From CAVONV01 sp963697355 (GTDB lineage Bacteria; Acidobacteriota; Vicinamibacteria; Marinacidobacterales; DATDRI01): a stretch of 64,000 nt of DNA. The position numbers and the translations under genes are program-made. The stretch spans positions 186,001-250,000 of the forward strand of contig CAVONV010000011.1 of the NCBI GenBank assembly GCA_963697355.1, given 5' to 3'. The first letter of the stretch is position 1, and each line of letters begins with the position of its first letter. Positions 18,199-25,912 of the stretch are shown one piece after another. The notes under the pieces were generated by a model. That model did no database searches. It was not told the origin of the DNA and worked only from the letters and a program-made list of their open reading frames with translations.

Positions 18199-18984
18199 GT
18201 GCCTGGAAGACTCTCCATTGGGATCTTCGTCGTCGTCTCTCTGATGGGCTCGCGACCCGCCCATGCTCAATGGGACAATCCGCGTCTCATCGCCAGTCAA
18301 GTCGCTTTCAACGTCGCGGTGAGCTTCATCGGCAAACTCGTCCACGAGCACAAATCTCCCGGTGAGGCGTTGAAGGCGGCCCTCATCGACGGTACCGCCT
18401 CGGGACTCGTCGCTCACACTGGCTATTGCTTGGCGGGGAAAGAGCCCCGATTTGCCTTGGTTGGAAAGACCTTGGCTCAGAAATCCGGCATGATGACCCG
18501 CCGGTCAATGGAAGGAAAACCGGTTTTCGATAAAACGTTGTATAGCCACTGGCAGCTCACGCATTCCTTTGTCTTTTTCAAGCTCGACGGCTCCGCTCAT
18601 TTTGAAATCGACGTGCTGAACTCTGGGGCGGCCGTTTACTACCTTGCCTCTGACAGCTACCGTTTCGATTTGTCCCGGACGCTTTACACAGGGAGCATGT
18701 TTTTCCGCCGTGAAGAAAAGCTCGAAAACGTCCGAGGGTATTCCGTACCCGGTGTCGTGTGGATGGACGCCGATTGGTATGACGATAAATCGATCCTCGG
18801 GCACGAGCTCATTCACACCCTTCAATACGAGCGCGGTTCGGCCGTTGTTGATTGGCACTACAAAGGCCTCCGTTTCAACTTCCTTGCCTTGGTTTCCGGG
18901 GTCCCGGCGCTCTTGAAAGGTTGGCCGCAGCACGATAGCCGACTCCACGAGCGCGAGGCCAATCTCTACGCCGGACGGCAATAG
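18199..18984 (+). CDS. Exported protein with HExxH metalloprotease-like motif
   Basis: A protein of about 261 residues with a signal peptide (GRLSIGIFVVVSLMGSRPAHAQ). GHELIHTLQYER near residue 200 is a zinc-binding HExxH motif, and HEREANLYAG at the C-terminus could supply a third ligand. Unlike the two zincin paralogues upstream there is no third His and Met-turn, so this is a different family. The start chosen is GTG 18199 behind AAAGGGA, because it directly precedes the signal peptide; the frame extends to 18112. I do not recognise a named family. It may be an outer-surface peptidase or a structural relative that lost activity. Confidence 0.65.
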   Translation: MPGRLSIGIFVVVSLMGSRPAHAQWDNPRLIASQVAFNVAVSFIGKLVHEHKSPGEALKAALIDGTASGLVAHTGYCLAGKEPRFALVGKTLAQKSGMMTRRSMEGKPVFDKTLYSHWQLTHSFVFFKLDGSAHFEIDVLNSGAAVYYLASDSYRFDLSRTLYTGSMFFRREEKLENVRGYSVPGVVWMDADWYDDKSILGHELIHTLQYERGSAVVDWHYKGLRFNFLALVSGVPALLKGWPQHDSRLHEREANLYAGRQ

Positions 18985-19109
18985 TCGGCTCCTCCAAGTT
19001 GTAGCACCTTCCACCAAAGCCTAGTAGACTATGGCGTTCTTTATAGACTTGGAGGAGGACACTATGGTGCACGAAACGACGACGAGTAACACCAGTACGC
19101 AGAGATCAC

Positions 19110-20288
19110 TTGGCCTGGGCCGACACCTATGGTGCCCACAACTACCATCCCCTCCCCATCGTTCTCGAGCGCGGTGATGGGATATGGGTCTGGGATGTGG
19201 AGGGCAAGAAGTATATGGATTGCCTCTCATCCTACTCTGCCGTCAATCAAGGCCACTGCCATCCGCGTCTCGTCGAGACCGCGAAGGAGCAAATCGAAAA
19301 AATCACTTTGACGTCTAGGGCATTTCACAACGATCAAACAGGGCCTTTCTTCAAAGAGCTGTCAACAATCTGCAAGAAAGAAATGGTGTTGCCCATGAAC
19401 TCGGGCGCCGAAGCGGTCGAGACCGCCATCAAAACGGCACGGAAGTGGGGATATACCCAAAAGGGCGTTGAAAAGGACAAGGCCGAGATCATCGTTTTCG
19501 ACAACAATTTCCACGGCCGCACGATTACCATCGTCGGATTCTCTTCCGAAGCACAATACCGTGCCGGCTTCGGTCCATTCACGCCTGGCTTTCGTTTGGT
19601 GCCTTTCGGTGACCTCGATGCCGTCCGACAGGCCGTCCACAAGAACACCGTGGCGATTTTGGTGGAGCCCATTCAAGGTGAAGCCGGCGTCATCGTGCCG
19701 CCTGACGGGTTCTTGCAGGGTCTGAGAGAGCTCTGCGACGCGGAGAACATCCTTCTCATGGCTGATGAGATTCAAACCGGCCTGGGTCGAACCGGAAGGA
19801 TGTTTGCGAGCGATCATGATGGGGTGGTTCCTGACGTATACATTCTAGGAAAGGCGCTGAGTGGCGGATTCTACCCCGTGTCGGCGGTAGTCGCGTCCCG
19901 AGATGTCTTGGGTGTCTTTCAGCCTGGAGACCACGGCTCCACTTTCGGAGGCAACCCGCTCGGCTGCGCCGTCGCACGAGAAGCGTTGAGGATCTTGAAT
20001 GAAGAAAGACTCACAGAGAAGGCCGATGAGCTCGGAAATTACTTCATGGGAGAGCTTCGCAACATCAGTTCTCCCAAAGTCAAGGAAATCCGCGGCAAAG
20101 GTCTCCTGATTGGCGTAGAGCTCGAGCCGGAAGTCGGTCCCGCAAGGCCTTTTTGTGAGAAGCTCATGGCAGAGGGAATGCTCTGCAAAGAGACTCACGT
20201 GAGCGTCATTCGATTTGCGCCTCCTTTGGTTATCAAAAAAGAGGAAATCAATTGGGCCCTCGAAAGGGTCCGTCAGGTTCTAGAGTAG
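19110..20288 (+). CDS. rocD: Ornithine aminotransferase
   Basis: A class III PLP-dependent aminotransferase converting ornithine and 2-oxoglutarate to glutamate semialdehyde and glutamate. From the start the sequence follows Bacillus RocD closely: YGAHNYHPLP, SAYSAVNQGH, ITLTSRAFHNDQ, MNSGAEAVETA, NFHGRT, EPIQGEAGV, DEIQTGLGRTG, and YILGKALSGG with the PLP Lys, then STFGGNPLGCAVA. The TTG at 19110 is the only in-frame start found after a stop at 19044 and lacks a ribosome site. ATG 19064, in another frame, has a strong GGAGGAGG. A one-base correction between them would give a normal N-terminus, so the true start is probably 19064. Confidence 0.93.
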   Translation: MAWADTYGAHNYHPLPIVLERGDGIWVWDVEGKKYMDCLSSYSAVNQGHCHPRLVETAKEQIEKITLTSRAFHNDQTGPFFKELSTICKKEMVLPMNSGAEAVETAIKTARKWGYTQKGVEKDKAEIIVFDNNFHGRTITIVGFSSEAQYRAGFGPFTPGFRLVPFGDLDAVRQAVHKNTVAILVEPIQGEAGVIVPPDGFLQGLRELCDAENILLMADEIQTGLGRTGRMFASDHDGVVPDVYILGKALSGGFYPVSAVVASRDVLGVFQPGDHGSTFGGNPLGCAVAREALRILNEERLTEKADELGNYFMGELRNISSPKVKEIRGKGLLIGVELEPEVGPARPFCEKLMAEGMLCKETHVSVIRFAPPLVIKKEEINWALERVRQVLE

Positions 20289-20434
20289 CTTCGCAAAAGA
20301 CTCACGACGGCGACTCGAACAGAATCGGCTCGCCGAGCGTATTACTTGATGGCAGCCTTTCGAAGGGTGCTCGAATCTTCTGTGTTACGTATTTCGCAGG
20401 GCGAAGCTATTCTGCTGAGTTCGGAGTTCCGAGT

Positions 20435-20490
20435 GAGTTCTCGAGTACTCGAGCACTTGAGTTCTTGAGTACTCGAGTTCTTGAGTATTG
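20435..20490. repeat. Octamer-phased intergenic array (7 units)
   Basis: GAGTTCTC, GAGTACTC, GAGCACTT, GAGTTCTT, GAGTACTC, GAGTTCTT and GAGTATTG follow in strict 8-base phase, with GAGTTCCG at 20424-20431 as a detached unit. The array lies between rocD and lemA, ending 23 bases before the lemA start codon. Confidence 0.65.
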
Positions 20491-20513
20491 GGCACTTTAG
20501 ATAGGAGGAGTAA

Positions 20514-21101
20514 ATGACCGCGCTTCTCGTTCTGATCGTACTGGCGGTGATTTTCATCGCCGTTGTCGTTGGGATTTACAACCGGCTCATTGCGTTACGC
20601 AACCGCTACAAGAACGCTTTTTCTCAAATCGATGTACAGCTCAAACGACGCCACGACTTGATCCCGAACCTCGTCGAGACCGCCAAGGGTTACATGAAAC
20701 ACGAACGGGAAACACTGGAGGCCGTAGTCGCGGCGAGGAACCAGGCCGTCACGGCCAGTCAGAAGGCAGCACAGAATCCCGGAGACCCGAGCTCCATGCA
20801 GGGCCTTGCCGGAGCGGAAAACGCATTGACCGGGACTCTGGGTCGGCTCTTCGCCCTCGTCGAGTCCTATCCCGACCTGAAAGCGAATCAGAACATGGCA
20901 CAGCTCATGGAAGAGCTGACCTCGACCGAGAACAAGATTGCCTTTGCTCGGCAGGCCTACAACGACAGCGTAACGACCTACAACACCGGACGCGAGACGT
21001 TCCCGAATGTCATCATCGCCAATATGTTCAACTTCACGGAGGCTCAGCTTCTAGAGCTCGAAGACCCCAAAGAGCGTGAGACTCCCAAGGTCAGTTTCTA
21101 G
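20514..21101 (+). CDS. lemA: LemA family protein
   Basis: A 195-residue membrane-anchored protein. One N-terminal transmembrane helix (LLVLIVLAVIFIAVVVGIY) is followed by the LemA signature: YNRLIALRNRYKNAFSQIDV, LKRRHDLIPNLVETAKGY and NDSVTTYNT. The rest is a helical bundle. The start has a strong AGGAGG five to six bases upstream. The M48 protease begins 21 bases after the stop, so the two are one operon, as commonly seen for LemA with HtpX-like proteases. The molecular role of LemA remains unclear; membrane-protein quality control with the protease is an inference from pairing. Confidence 0.95.
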   Translation: MTALLVLIVLAVIFIAVVVGIYNRLIALRNRYKNAFSQIDVQLKRRHDLIPNLVETAKGYMKHERETLEAVVAARNQAVTASQKAAQNPGDPSSMQGLAGAENALTGTLGRLFALVESYPDLKANQNMAQLMEELTSTENKIAFARQAYNDSVTTYNTGRETFPNVIIANMFNFTEAQLLELEDPKERETPKVSF

Positions 21102-21122
21102 ACTCCCGAGGTCGAGGTTTTG

Positions 21123-23084
21123 GTGAAACCATCCGTCTCCCACGCGATGGATTTCTTCGCCCACCAGGACCGGGCGCGGCGCAATACCGGTCTACTTCTC
21201 GCCTATTTCGCCGCGGCAGTCATCTTGATCGTCTTCGCGGTCTACACCGCCGTCGTGGGAGCTTTTCTTGGTTTCGGGAGAGGCCTGTCGCCCACCGGCG
21301 AAACCTACGAATTCTGGAATCTCGAGCTCTTCTTGTGGATCGCGGCCGTTGCCCTGACTGTGGTTGCCACAGGAACCGTCTACAAAGTCGTGTCTCTTGC
21401 CTCAGGCGGAAATGCCGTGGCCCGTTTGCTGGGTGGTCACCCCATCGACACCAACACCGCCAATATGAAGGAACGTCAAGTATTGAACGTGGTCGAAGAG
21501 ATGGCCATTGCCGCCGGCGTACCCGTACCGACCGTCTATCTCCTAGAGAACGAAATGGCCATCAACGCCTTTGCGGCAGGCTTTTCTCCCACCGACGCCA
21601 TCGTCGGGGTGACCCAAGGAACGATCGACCTGCTTTCCCGGGACGAGCTTCAAGGCGTCATCGCTCACGAGTTTTCTCACATATTGAACGGAGATATGCG
21701 CTTGAACATCCGGCTGATGGGTGTTCTCCATGGGATTCTCGTCATCGCCCTCATTGGATACACCATCATGAGAGGCGGCTCCATGGATCGGAAAAAGGGA
21801 TCTCTACCGGTCTTCCTATTCGCGCTGTCACTTTATGCCATCGGGTATATCGGAGTTTTCTTCGCAAACCTCATCAAGAGTGCGGTCTCCAGACAGCGCG
21901 AGTTCCTGGCCGATGCATCGGCCGTCCAGTTTACGCGGAACCCGGAGGGGATTGCCGGCGCGCTGAAGAAGATCGGTGGTTTCGCCAAAGGCTCCAAAAT
22001 AAGGAGCCCGAAGGCGGAGGAAGCCAGTCACTTTTTCTTCGCCCGTGGATTGAGCACTATTTTCGGCTTTCTGTCGACGCACCCCCCGCTCGATGAGCGT
22101 GTCAGGCGCATCGACCCGTCTTTCGACGGAAGATTTCCCAAGATCGAGTATCCCCATATCGAGTTTGTCGAAGGACCTCCACCACCAAGCACAACGCGCA
22201 CAACCGACCGAACACTGTCGGTCCTTCCCGCCGAATTGACGGAGCTCGTGGGGAAGCTCACCCAAGCCCACATCCTGTACGCCGCAGCTTTGGTCTCATC
22301 TCTACCCAATCGAATCGTTGCCCAGGTTCACGAGCCCTCGGGCGCCCGGGCCATCGTCTTTTCCCTTCTCCTCAGTCCGGATCCGGAGATACGCCAAGCT
22401 CAATTTCGCATTCTCAGCGAGCCCAAAGACCCTCTGGTGCCGAGAGACACCCTGGAGATCTCCTCCCAAGTGGAACAGCTACCGCCTCAGGCACGCCTAC
22501 CTCTCATCGACATGGCTTTGCCCGCGCTGAGACGGCTTTCACCTGAGCAGTACGAGGTCTTTCGCGAACTGGTTCGCCGTGTTGTCATGGCGGATGAGAA
22601 ATATGACCTTTTCGAGTTCACCGTGCTTCGCATTCTGAGCCGTCACCTCGATAGATATTTCCACAACAAGCCACCTCCGAAGGTCCAGTATGAGTCTCTA
22701 GGGCAACTGACGGACGAGTGTTCGGTACTGCTCTCCGGCCTCGCCCACACCGGCCAAACCGACGAACAGGCCACGGCACGAGCCTTCGCGGAAGGGGCCG
22801 AAGAGCTGGGAGAAATCCAAAATAGTCTTTCCTTGAGAGCTCGACAGGAATGTGGCTTGACGAACATTTGGAAAGCACTCGATAAGCTCGTGGAGGTTAC
22901 TCCCAAGCTCAAGCGACAGGTCCTGAGAGCCTGCACTGCGGCGGTGAGCCACGATCAACAGGTGACGATTCATGAGGGAGAGCTTCTGCGAGCCGTCGCC
23001 GACACGCTCGACTGCCCGCTGCCGCCCTTCCTCACGACACCTGGGTTTCAATTCAATCAGGAACAAACGACGGAGCGATGGTGA
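21123..23084 (+). CDS. M48 family membrane metalloprotease (HtpX-like) with long C-terminal extension
   Basis: A protein of about 653 residues. Two N-terminal helices, then the M48 catalytic domain: VIAHEFSHILNGD carries the zinc ligands and catalytic Glu near residue 181, and SRQREFLADASAVQFT the third ligand Glu. Two more helices lie around residues 205-255. After residue about 330 comes a 320-residue cytosolic helical extension of unknown role, much longer than classic HtpX (about 290 residues). GTG 21123 has GAGG five bases upstream; ATG 21147 (MDFFAHQDRAR) matches the usual family start and is a real alternative. Operon with lemA. Likely degrades or processes membrane proteins. Confidence 0.92.
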   Translation: MKPSVSHAMDFFAHQDRARRNTGLLLAYFAAAVILIVFAVYTAVVGAFLGFGRGLSPTGETYEFWNLELFLWIAAVALTVVATGTVYKVVSLASGGNAVARLLGGHPIDTNTANMKERQVLNVVEEMAIAAGVPVPTVYLLENEMAINAFAAGFSPTDAIVGVTQGTIDLLSRDELQGVIAHEFSHILNGDMRLNIRLMGVLHGILVIALIGYTIMRGGSMDRKKGSLPVFLFALSLYAIGYIGVFFANLIKSAVSRQREFLADASAVQFTRNPEGIAGALKKIGGFAKGSKIRSPKAEEASHFFFARGLSTIFGFLSTHPPLDERVRRIDPSFDGRFPKIEYPHIEFVEGPPPPSTTRTTDRTLSVLPAELTELVGKLTQAHILYAAALVSSLPNRIVAQVHEPSGARAIVFSLLLSPDPEIRQAQFRILSEPKDPLVPRDTLEISSQVEQLPPQARLPLIDMALPALRRLSPEQYEVFRELVRRVVMADEKYDLFEFTVLRILSRHLDRYFHNKPPPKVQYESLGQLTDECSVLLSGLAHTGQTDEQATARAFAEGAEELGEIQNSLSLRARQECGLTNIWKALDKLVEVTPKLKRQVLRACTAAVSHDQQVTIHEGELLRAVADTLDCPLPPFLTTPGFQFNQEQTTERW

Positions 23085-23286
23085 GAAGCGCGGGCGGATC
23101 AGCACGGCCGTCTTTCAGCCTGGGTCCGATACCCCCAATGGCCTAGAATGGCTCCACGTCCACGAAACCTGGTTGAGCGAAGGCGCAACGCGCTGATTTG
23201 GCGCGTGTTAGCGGCCAGGGCTCACTCCCCTTCACTTTTTCGCAAGATTTAGGCAAATACTTCCGAAAAAATTCTCCTTTTTCGGG

Positions 23287-23306
23287 AGGCTCGCAGCCTT
23301 TTTTTT
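23287..23306 (+). terminator. Short hairpin with T run after the M48 protease
   Basis: AGGCT (23287-23291) pairs with AGCCT (23295-23299) over a 3-base loop, followed by eight Ts (23299-23306). The stem is short but the T tract is good. It probably ends the lemA-M48 transcript about 200 bases after the stop, or acts in the leader of the small gene downstream. Confidence 0.5.
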
Positions 23307-23351
23307 CGTCTCTCTTCAAGTGAACCCTTGGATGGGGACGATGCGAGAGAG

Positions 23352-23387
23352 CCCGTTGGGGAGCCTGCTGTTGGGCTCCCCAACGGG
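23352..23387. promoter_or_regulatory. Perfect 14-bp hairpin in the leader of a small gene
   Basis: CCCGTTGGGGAGCC (23352-23365) and GGCTCCCCAACGGG (23374-23387) are exact inverted repeats around an 8-base loop. The hairpin ends six bases before ATG 23394 and has no T tract, so it is not a normal terminator. It could be a translational control structure or a protein-binding dyad. Confidence 0.6.
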
Positions 23388-23393
23388 TTGAGA

Positions 23394-23651
23394 ATGAGAG
23401 AGGAGACCATGGTTGCGCTCGGGGAGCAATATGCTCATATGAAGCCGTACCTGAGGCCCCTGATGAACGACGGGTGGGAGAAACTCGACGCCGAGCAGAA
23501 AATGGAACGCTTTCGCCTATCTTGTCTGAAAAAAGCTCCCCATCTGATGGAAACCTGGGACACGATGGATCGGGTTGGAAAGAGCGCTTGGGCGATGGCG
23601 CTCGTCTATTGCGAGCTCGCTATCCGAAGGGCTGCCAGACACACCGATTGA
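23394..23651 (+). CDS. Small hypothetical protein
   Basis: An 85-residue frame (80 from ATG 23409, which has GAGAGGAG five bases upstream). It is soluble, with alternating charged and aromatic residues (YLRPLMNDGWEKLD, QKMERFRLSCLKKAPHLMETW, SAWAMALVYCELAIRRAARH) typical of a helical protein and not of random translation. I do not recognise a family. The strong hairpin immediately upstream and its position after a probable terminator suggest an independently regulated small gene. It could also be spurious. Confidence 0.5.
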   Translation: MREETMVALGEQYAHMKPYLRPLMNDGWEKLDAEQKMERFRLSCLKKAPHLMETWDTMDRVGKSAWAMALVYCELAIRRAARHTD

Positions 23652-24096
23652 TTGACCTAAGGCGCGTGACCGGAAGATGTGATTGGTGGCCAGGCGACAA
23701 CAGTGTAGGATGACGATGCAAACACTCAAAAACTAGAAAAACGAGCAGCAGCTTACGCCAGCCTAGGTGTGTGTGTGTTTCTACGCCTTATGTGGCGAGG
23801 CTGGGTGGGGGTACGCGCGAGTCCTTGAATTGCGATTAATGGCGTCTTTGATTCCGTTGCCCTGGTTGGCGCCCAGCCTTGCCGCTCCAGATAGTAGCAT
23901 GCAGTTCTCCAGGAAAGGCCGGTCTCAGCTCCGGCACTCAACAGATCCTCACACAGCGAGCTATTCAGCCCCGCCCAATACACAAAAAGCCGAAAACGGG
24001 AGATAATGCCCGGTAACATTTGGTGAAAGCTACGCATGAGAAAGGAACCAGGTTCATGGACTTGGATGCGCTCGCACCAATGAGGGAGCACAGGCT
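23652..24096. other. Intergenic region before the FetAB-like pair
   Basis: A 445-base gap with a (TG)5 run near 23767 and a 7-bp inverted pair CCAGCCT (23758-23764) with AGGCTGG (23798-23804). A minus-strand frame of 112 codons here looks compositionally non-coding. No gene, tRNA or promoter could be supported. Confidence 0.4.
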
Positions 24097-24693
24097 CTGA
24101 GTCACCTGCACATCAAATCACTACGCTTCGTCAATCGAGGTCCCTTTCATCTTTCGATCGATGGTGGTGAATGCGTCTGCTTGATGGGGCCATCCGGGGT
24201 GGGCAAGTCCCTCCTTTTGCGCTCCATTGCCGATCTCGATTGTCATGAAGGACAGGTCTTTTTGAACGACGTCGACAGTCAGAGCCTCGACGCCCCCACT
24301 TGGAGGAGACGGGTCGGAATGCTCCCCGCAGAGAGTCAGTGGTGGTTTGATTCGGTGGGAGCACACTTTACTGTGGTCAACGAGGAATGGCTCGAAAGAC
24401 TAGGATTCACTATCGAAGCTCTCGGTTGGGCGGTGAGCCGTCTCTCCACAGGAGAGCGACAACGTCTCGCTCTACTGAGACTCTTGGCTAACCAACCAGA
24501 GGCTCTTCTGCTGGATGAGCCCACGGCGAGCCTCGACGTTGACAACGTTGGCGAAGTCGAGCACATCATTGACGAATACCGTCGAGTGAACGGCGTCCCC
24601 GTCCTTTGGATAACCCACGACCCCAACCAGGCAAAACGCGTCGCAGATCGGTGCTTCGAGATTTCCCAAACGAGCCTCATCGAACTGTCATGA
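24097..24693 (+). CDS. FetA/YbbL-like ABC transporter ATP-binding protein
   Basis: About 198 residues. The Walker A is GPSGVGKSLLLR, the signature LSTGERQRLALLR, the Walker B ALLLDEPTASLD and the switch His WITHDP, all intact. The N-terminal strand HLHIKSLRFVNRGPFHL lies upstream of the first ATG/TTG (24181), so the gene must begin earlier. The only suitable codon is CTG 24097, eight bases after GAGGGAG, giving LSHLHIKSLRF. The permease start overlaps this stop by four bases (ATGA). The pair resembles E. coli YbbL/YbbM (FetAB), linked to iron efflux and oxidative stress tolerance; the actual substrate here is not shown. Confidence 0.85.
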   Translation: MSHLHIKSLRFVNRGPFHLSIDGGECVCLMGPSGVGKSLLLRSIADLDCHEGQVFLNDVDSQSLDAPTWRRRVGMLPAESQWWFDSVGAHFTVVNEEWLERLGFTIEALGWAVSRLSTGERQRLALLRLLANQPEALLLDEPTASLDVDNVGEVEHIIDEYRRVNGVPVLWITHDPNQAKRVADRCFEISQTSLIELS

Positions 24694-25502
24694 ATGTCAT
24701 CTCCCTCACGCCCCTGGACCTTGCGCTGGCGGCGCTCCTCGTCCTCCTGCTTGCGGCGCTGAGCGTCCGCATGAAGTTGGGACTCAGCCGCCAGATCCTC
24801 GTTGCAGCCACGAGAACAACGATCCAACTACTTCTCATCGGCCTCGTTCTCAAAGCGATTTTCGAGCATGTACATTTGGGGTGGATGGCTTTGATTGCCA
24901 CGGTCATGCTTTTGGCAGCCGGCCGTGAAGTCATGGCCCGTCAGAAAAGACCATTGAAAGGCGGGTGGGGATTCGGAGTGGGCGCACTCTCCATGTTTGT
25001 TTCGTCCTTCGCCGTTACCTTGCTCGCGCTTACCGTCATCATCGGCGGCTCTCCCTGGTATGCCCCGCAGTACGCCATCCCTCTGTTAGGAATGCTTCTG
25101 GGCAATACGATGAACGGTATCGCTTTAGGAGTAGGCCGCTTGACCGAAACGGCTTGGCAGCAACGAGCGGTGATCGAGCAGCGACTGTTGTTGGGCCAAA
25201 GCCGGTTCGAAGCGATCCTCGAACTGAGACGAGACAGCGTCCGCACCGGCATGATCCCGATCATCAACTCGATGGCTGCAGCAGGCATCGTCAGCCTCCC
25301 CGGTATGATGACGGGTCAGATTCTCGCCGGCAGTCCACCGGCGGAAGCGGTCAAATATCAGATTCTGATCATGTTCTTGATCGCGGGGGGAACAGGCCTC
25401 GGAGTGATAGTCGCTCTTTGGCTGACCGCACGCCGTCTCTTCGACGACCGTCATCGCTTGCGTTTGGATCGCTTGAGGGGATCGGACGCGAAGGGCTGCT
25501 AG
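24690..25502 (+). CDS. FetB/YbbM-like ABC transporter permease
   Basis: A 270-residue inner-membrane protein of the UPF0014/FetB type, with about seven predicted hydrophobic segments (LDLALAALLVLLLAALSV, MALIATVMLLAAG, SMFVSSFAVTLLALTVII and others). Conserved motifs are TTIQLLLIGLVL, PLLGMLLGNTMNGIALG, and MIPIINSMAAAGIVSLPGMMTGQILAG. ATG 24690 overlaps the ATPase stop as ATGA, so translation is probably coupled. A longer in-frame start at 24606 lies inside the ATPase gene and is rejected. Together the two genes form one exporter. Confidence 0.92.
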   Translation: MNVISLTPLDLALAALLVLLLAALSVRMKLGLSRQILVAATRTTIQLLLIGLVLKAIFEHVHLGWMALIATVMLLAAGREVMARQKRPLKGGWGFGVGALSMFVSSFAVTLLALTVIIGGSPWYAPQYAIPLLGMLLGNTMNGIALGVGRLTETAWQQRAVIEQRLLLGQSRFEAILELRRDSVRTGMIPIINSMAAAGIVSLPGMMTGQILAGSPPAEAVKYQILIMFLIAGGTGLGVIVALWLTARRLFDDRHRLRLDRLRGSDAKGC

Positions 25503-25505
25503 TCG

Positions 25506-25580
25506 AGTCATCGGCACGGCCAAGACAGGCGACGTCCACTGCATCAGGGACTAACTTCGTGCCGGTGCCCCGTGCCCCTT
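25506..25580 (-). repeat. Dispersed hairpin repeat, diverged copy
   Basis: Read on the minus strand, this block contains GGCACGAAGTTAGTC and GATGCAGTGGACGTC. It aligns with the copies at 27049-27150 and 59409-59552 but has several substitutions in the hairpin arms. Confidence 0.6.
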
Positions 25581-25710
25581 GAAGCTAGTAACCCAGTTAT
25601 CAGTGACCAGTTAACAGCTACAACAGTAACCAGTGAACAGTGACCAGTAACCGTTTCGGTCAGTCAAGGGCGCAAATCAGCCTACATCGTGGTTGAATAA
25701 CATTCTTCCG

Positions 25711-25742
25711 GAGTTCTTGAGTACTCGAGTACTCCAGTTCTT
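25711..25742. repeat. Octamer-phased intergenic array (4 units)
   Basis: GAGTTCTT, GAGTACTC, GAGTACTC and CAGTTCTT are in strict 8-base phase. TTCCG precedes and CGGAA follows within eight bases, a small inverted pair bounding the array. Confidence 0.6.
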
Positions 25743-25836
25743 CGCCGGAAATTCAGTCCCGGCTGACCGACTGCCTGCATGCCCGTGCCCGATGGAAGTT
25801 AAGCGGCAGGAAATAGAATCAAGTAGGGGGTGTAAG

Positions 25837-25897
25837 CTCCTTTCTCCTTTCTTCCTTCTCCTTCTCCTTTCTCCTTTCTCCTTTCTCCTTTCTCCTC
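25837..25897. repeat. 61-base pure polypyrimidine tract with heptamer phasing
   Basis: Every base on the plus strand from 25837 to 25897 is C or T, mostly CTTTCTC units. It lies just downstream of the threonine aldolase stop, so the aldolase mRNA would end in a purine-only segment rich in AGGAGAAAGG. Confidence 0.8.
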
Positions 25898-25912
25898 ACG
25901 CCCCCCGACTTA

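Larger units (their letters stand above)
25503..25912. other. Repeat-filled convergent intergenic region
   Basis: This 410-base gap between fetB-like and threonine aldolase genes is almost entirely repeats: a copy of the dispersed hairpin repeat (25506-25580), an ACCAGTGA-like degenerate array (about 25591-25652), an octamer array (25711-25742) and a polypyrimidine tract (25837-25897). No coding region is apparent. Confidence 0.6.

Noticed and set aside
23753..24091. 112-codon minus-strand frame in the gap before the FetA-like gene
   Set aside because: No ribosome site, no recognisable domain and biased composition; looks like chance openness in a GC-rich region.
24181..24693. FetA-like ATPase starting at TTG/ATG 24181
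   Set aside because: That start would cut off the first strand of the nucleotide-binding domain, which is clearly encoded upstream.
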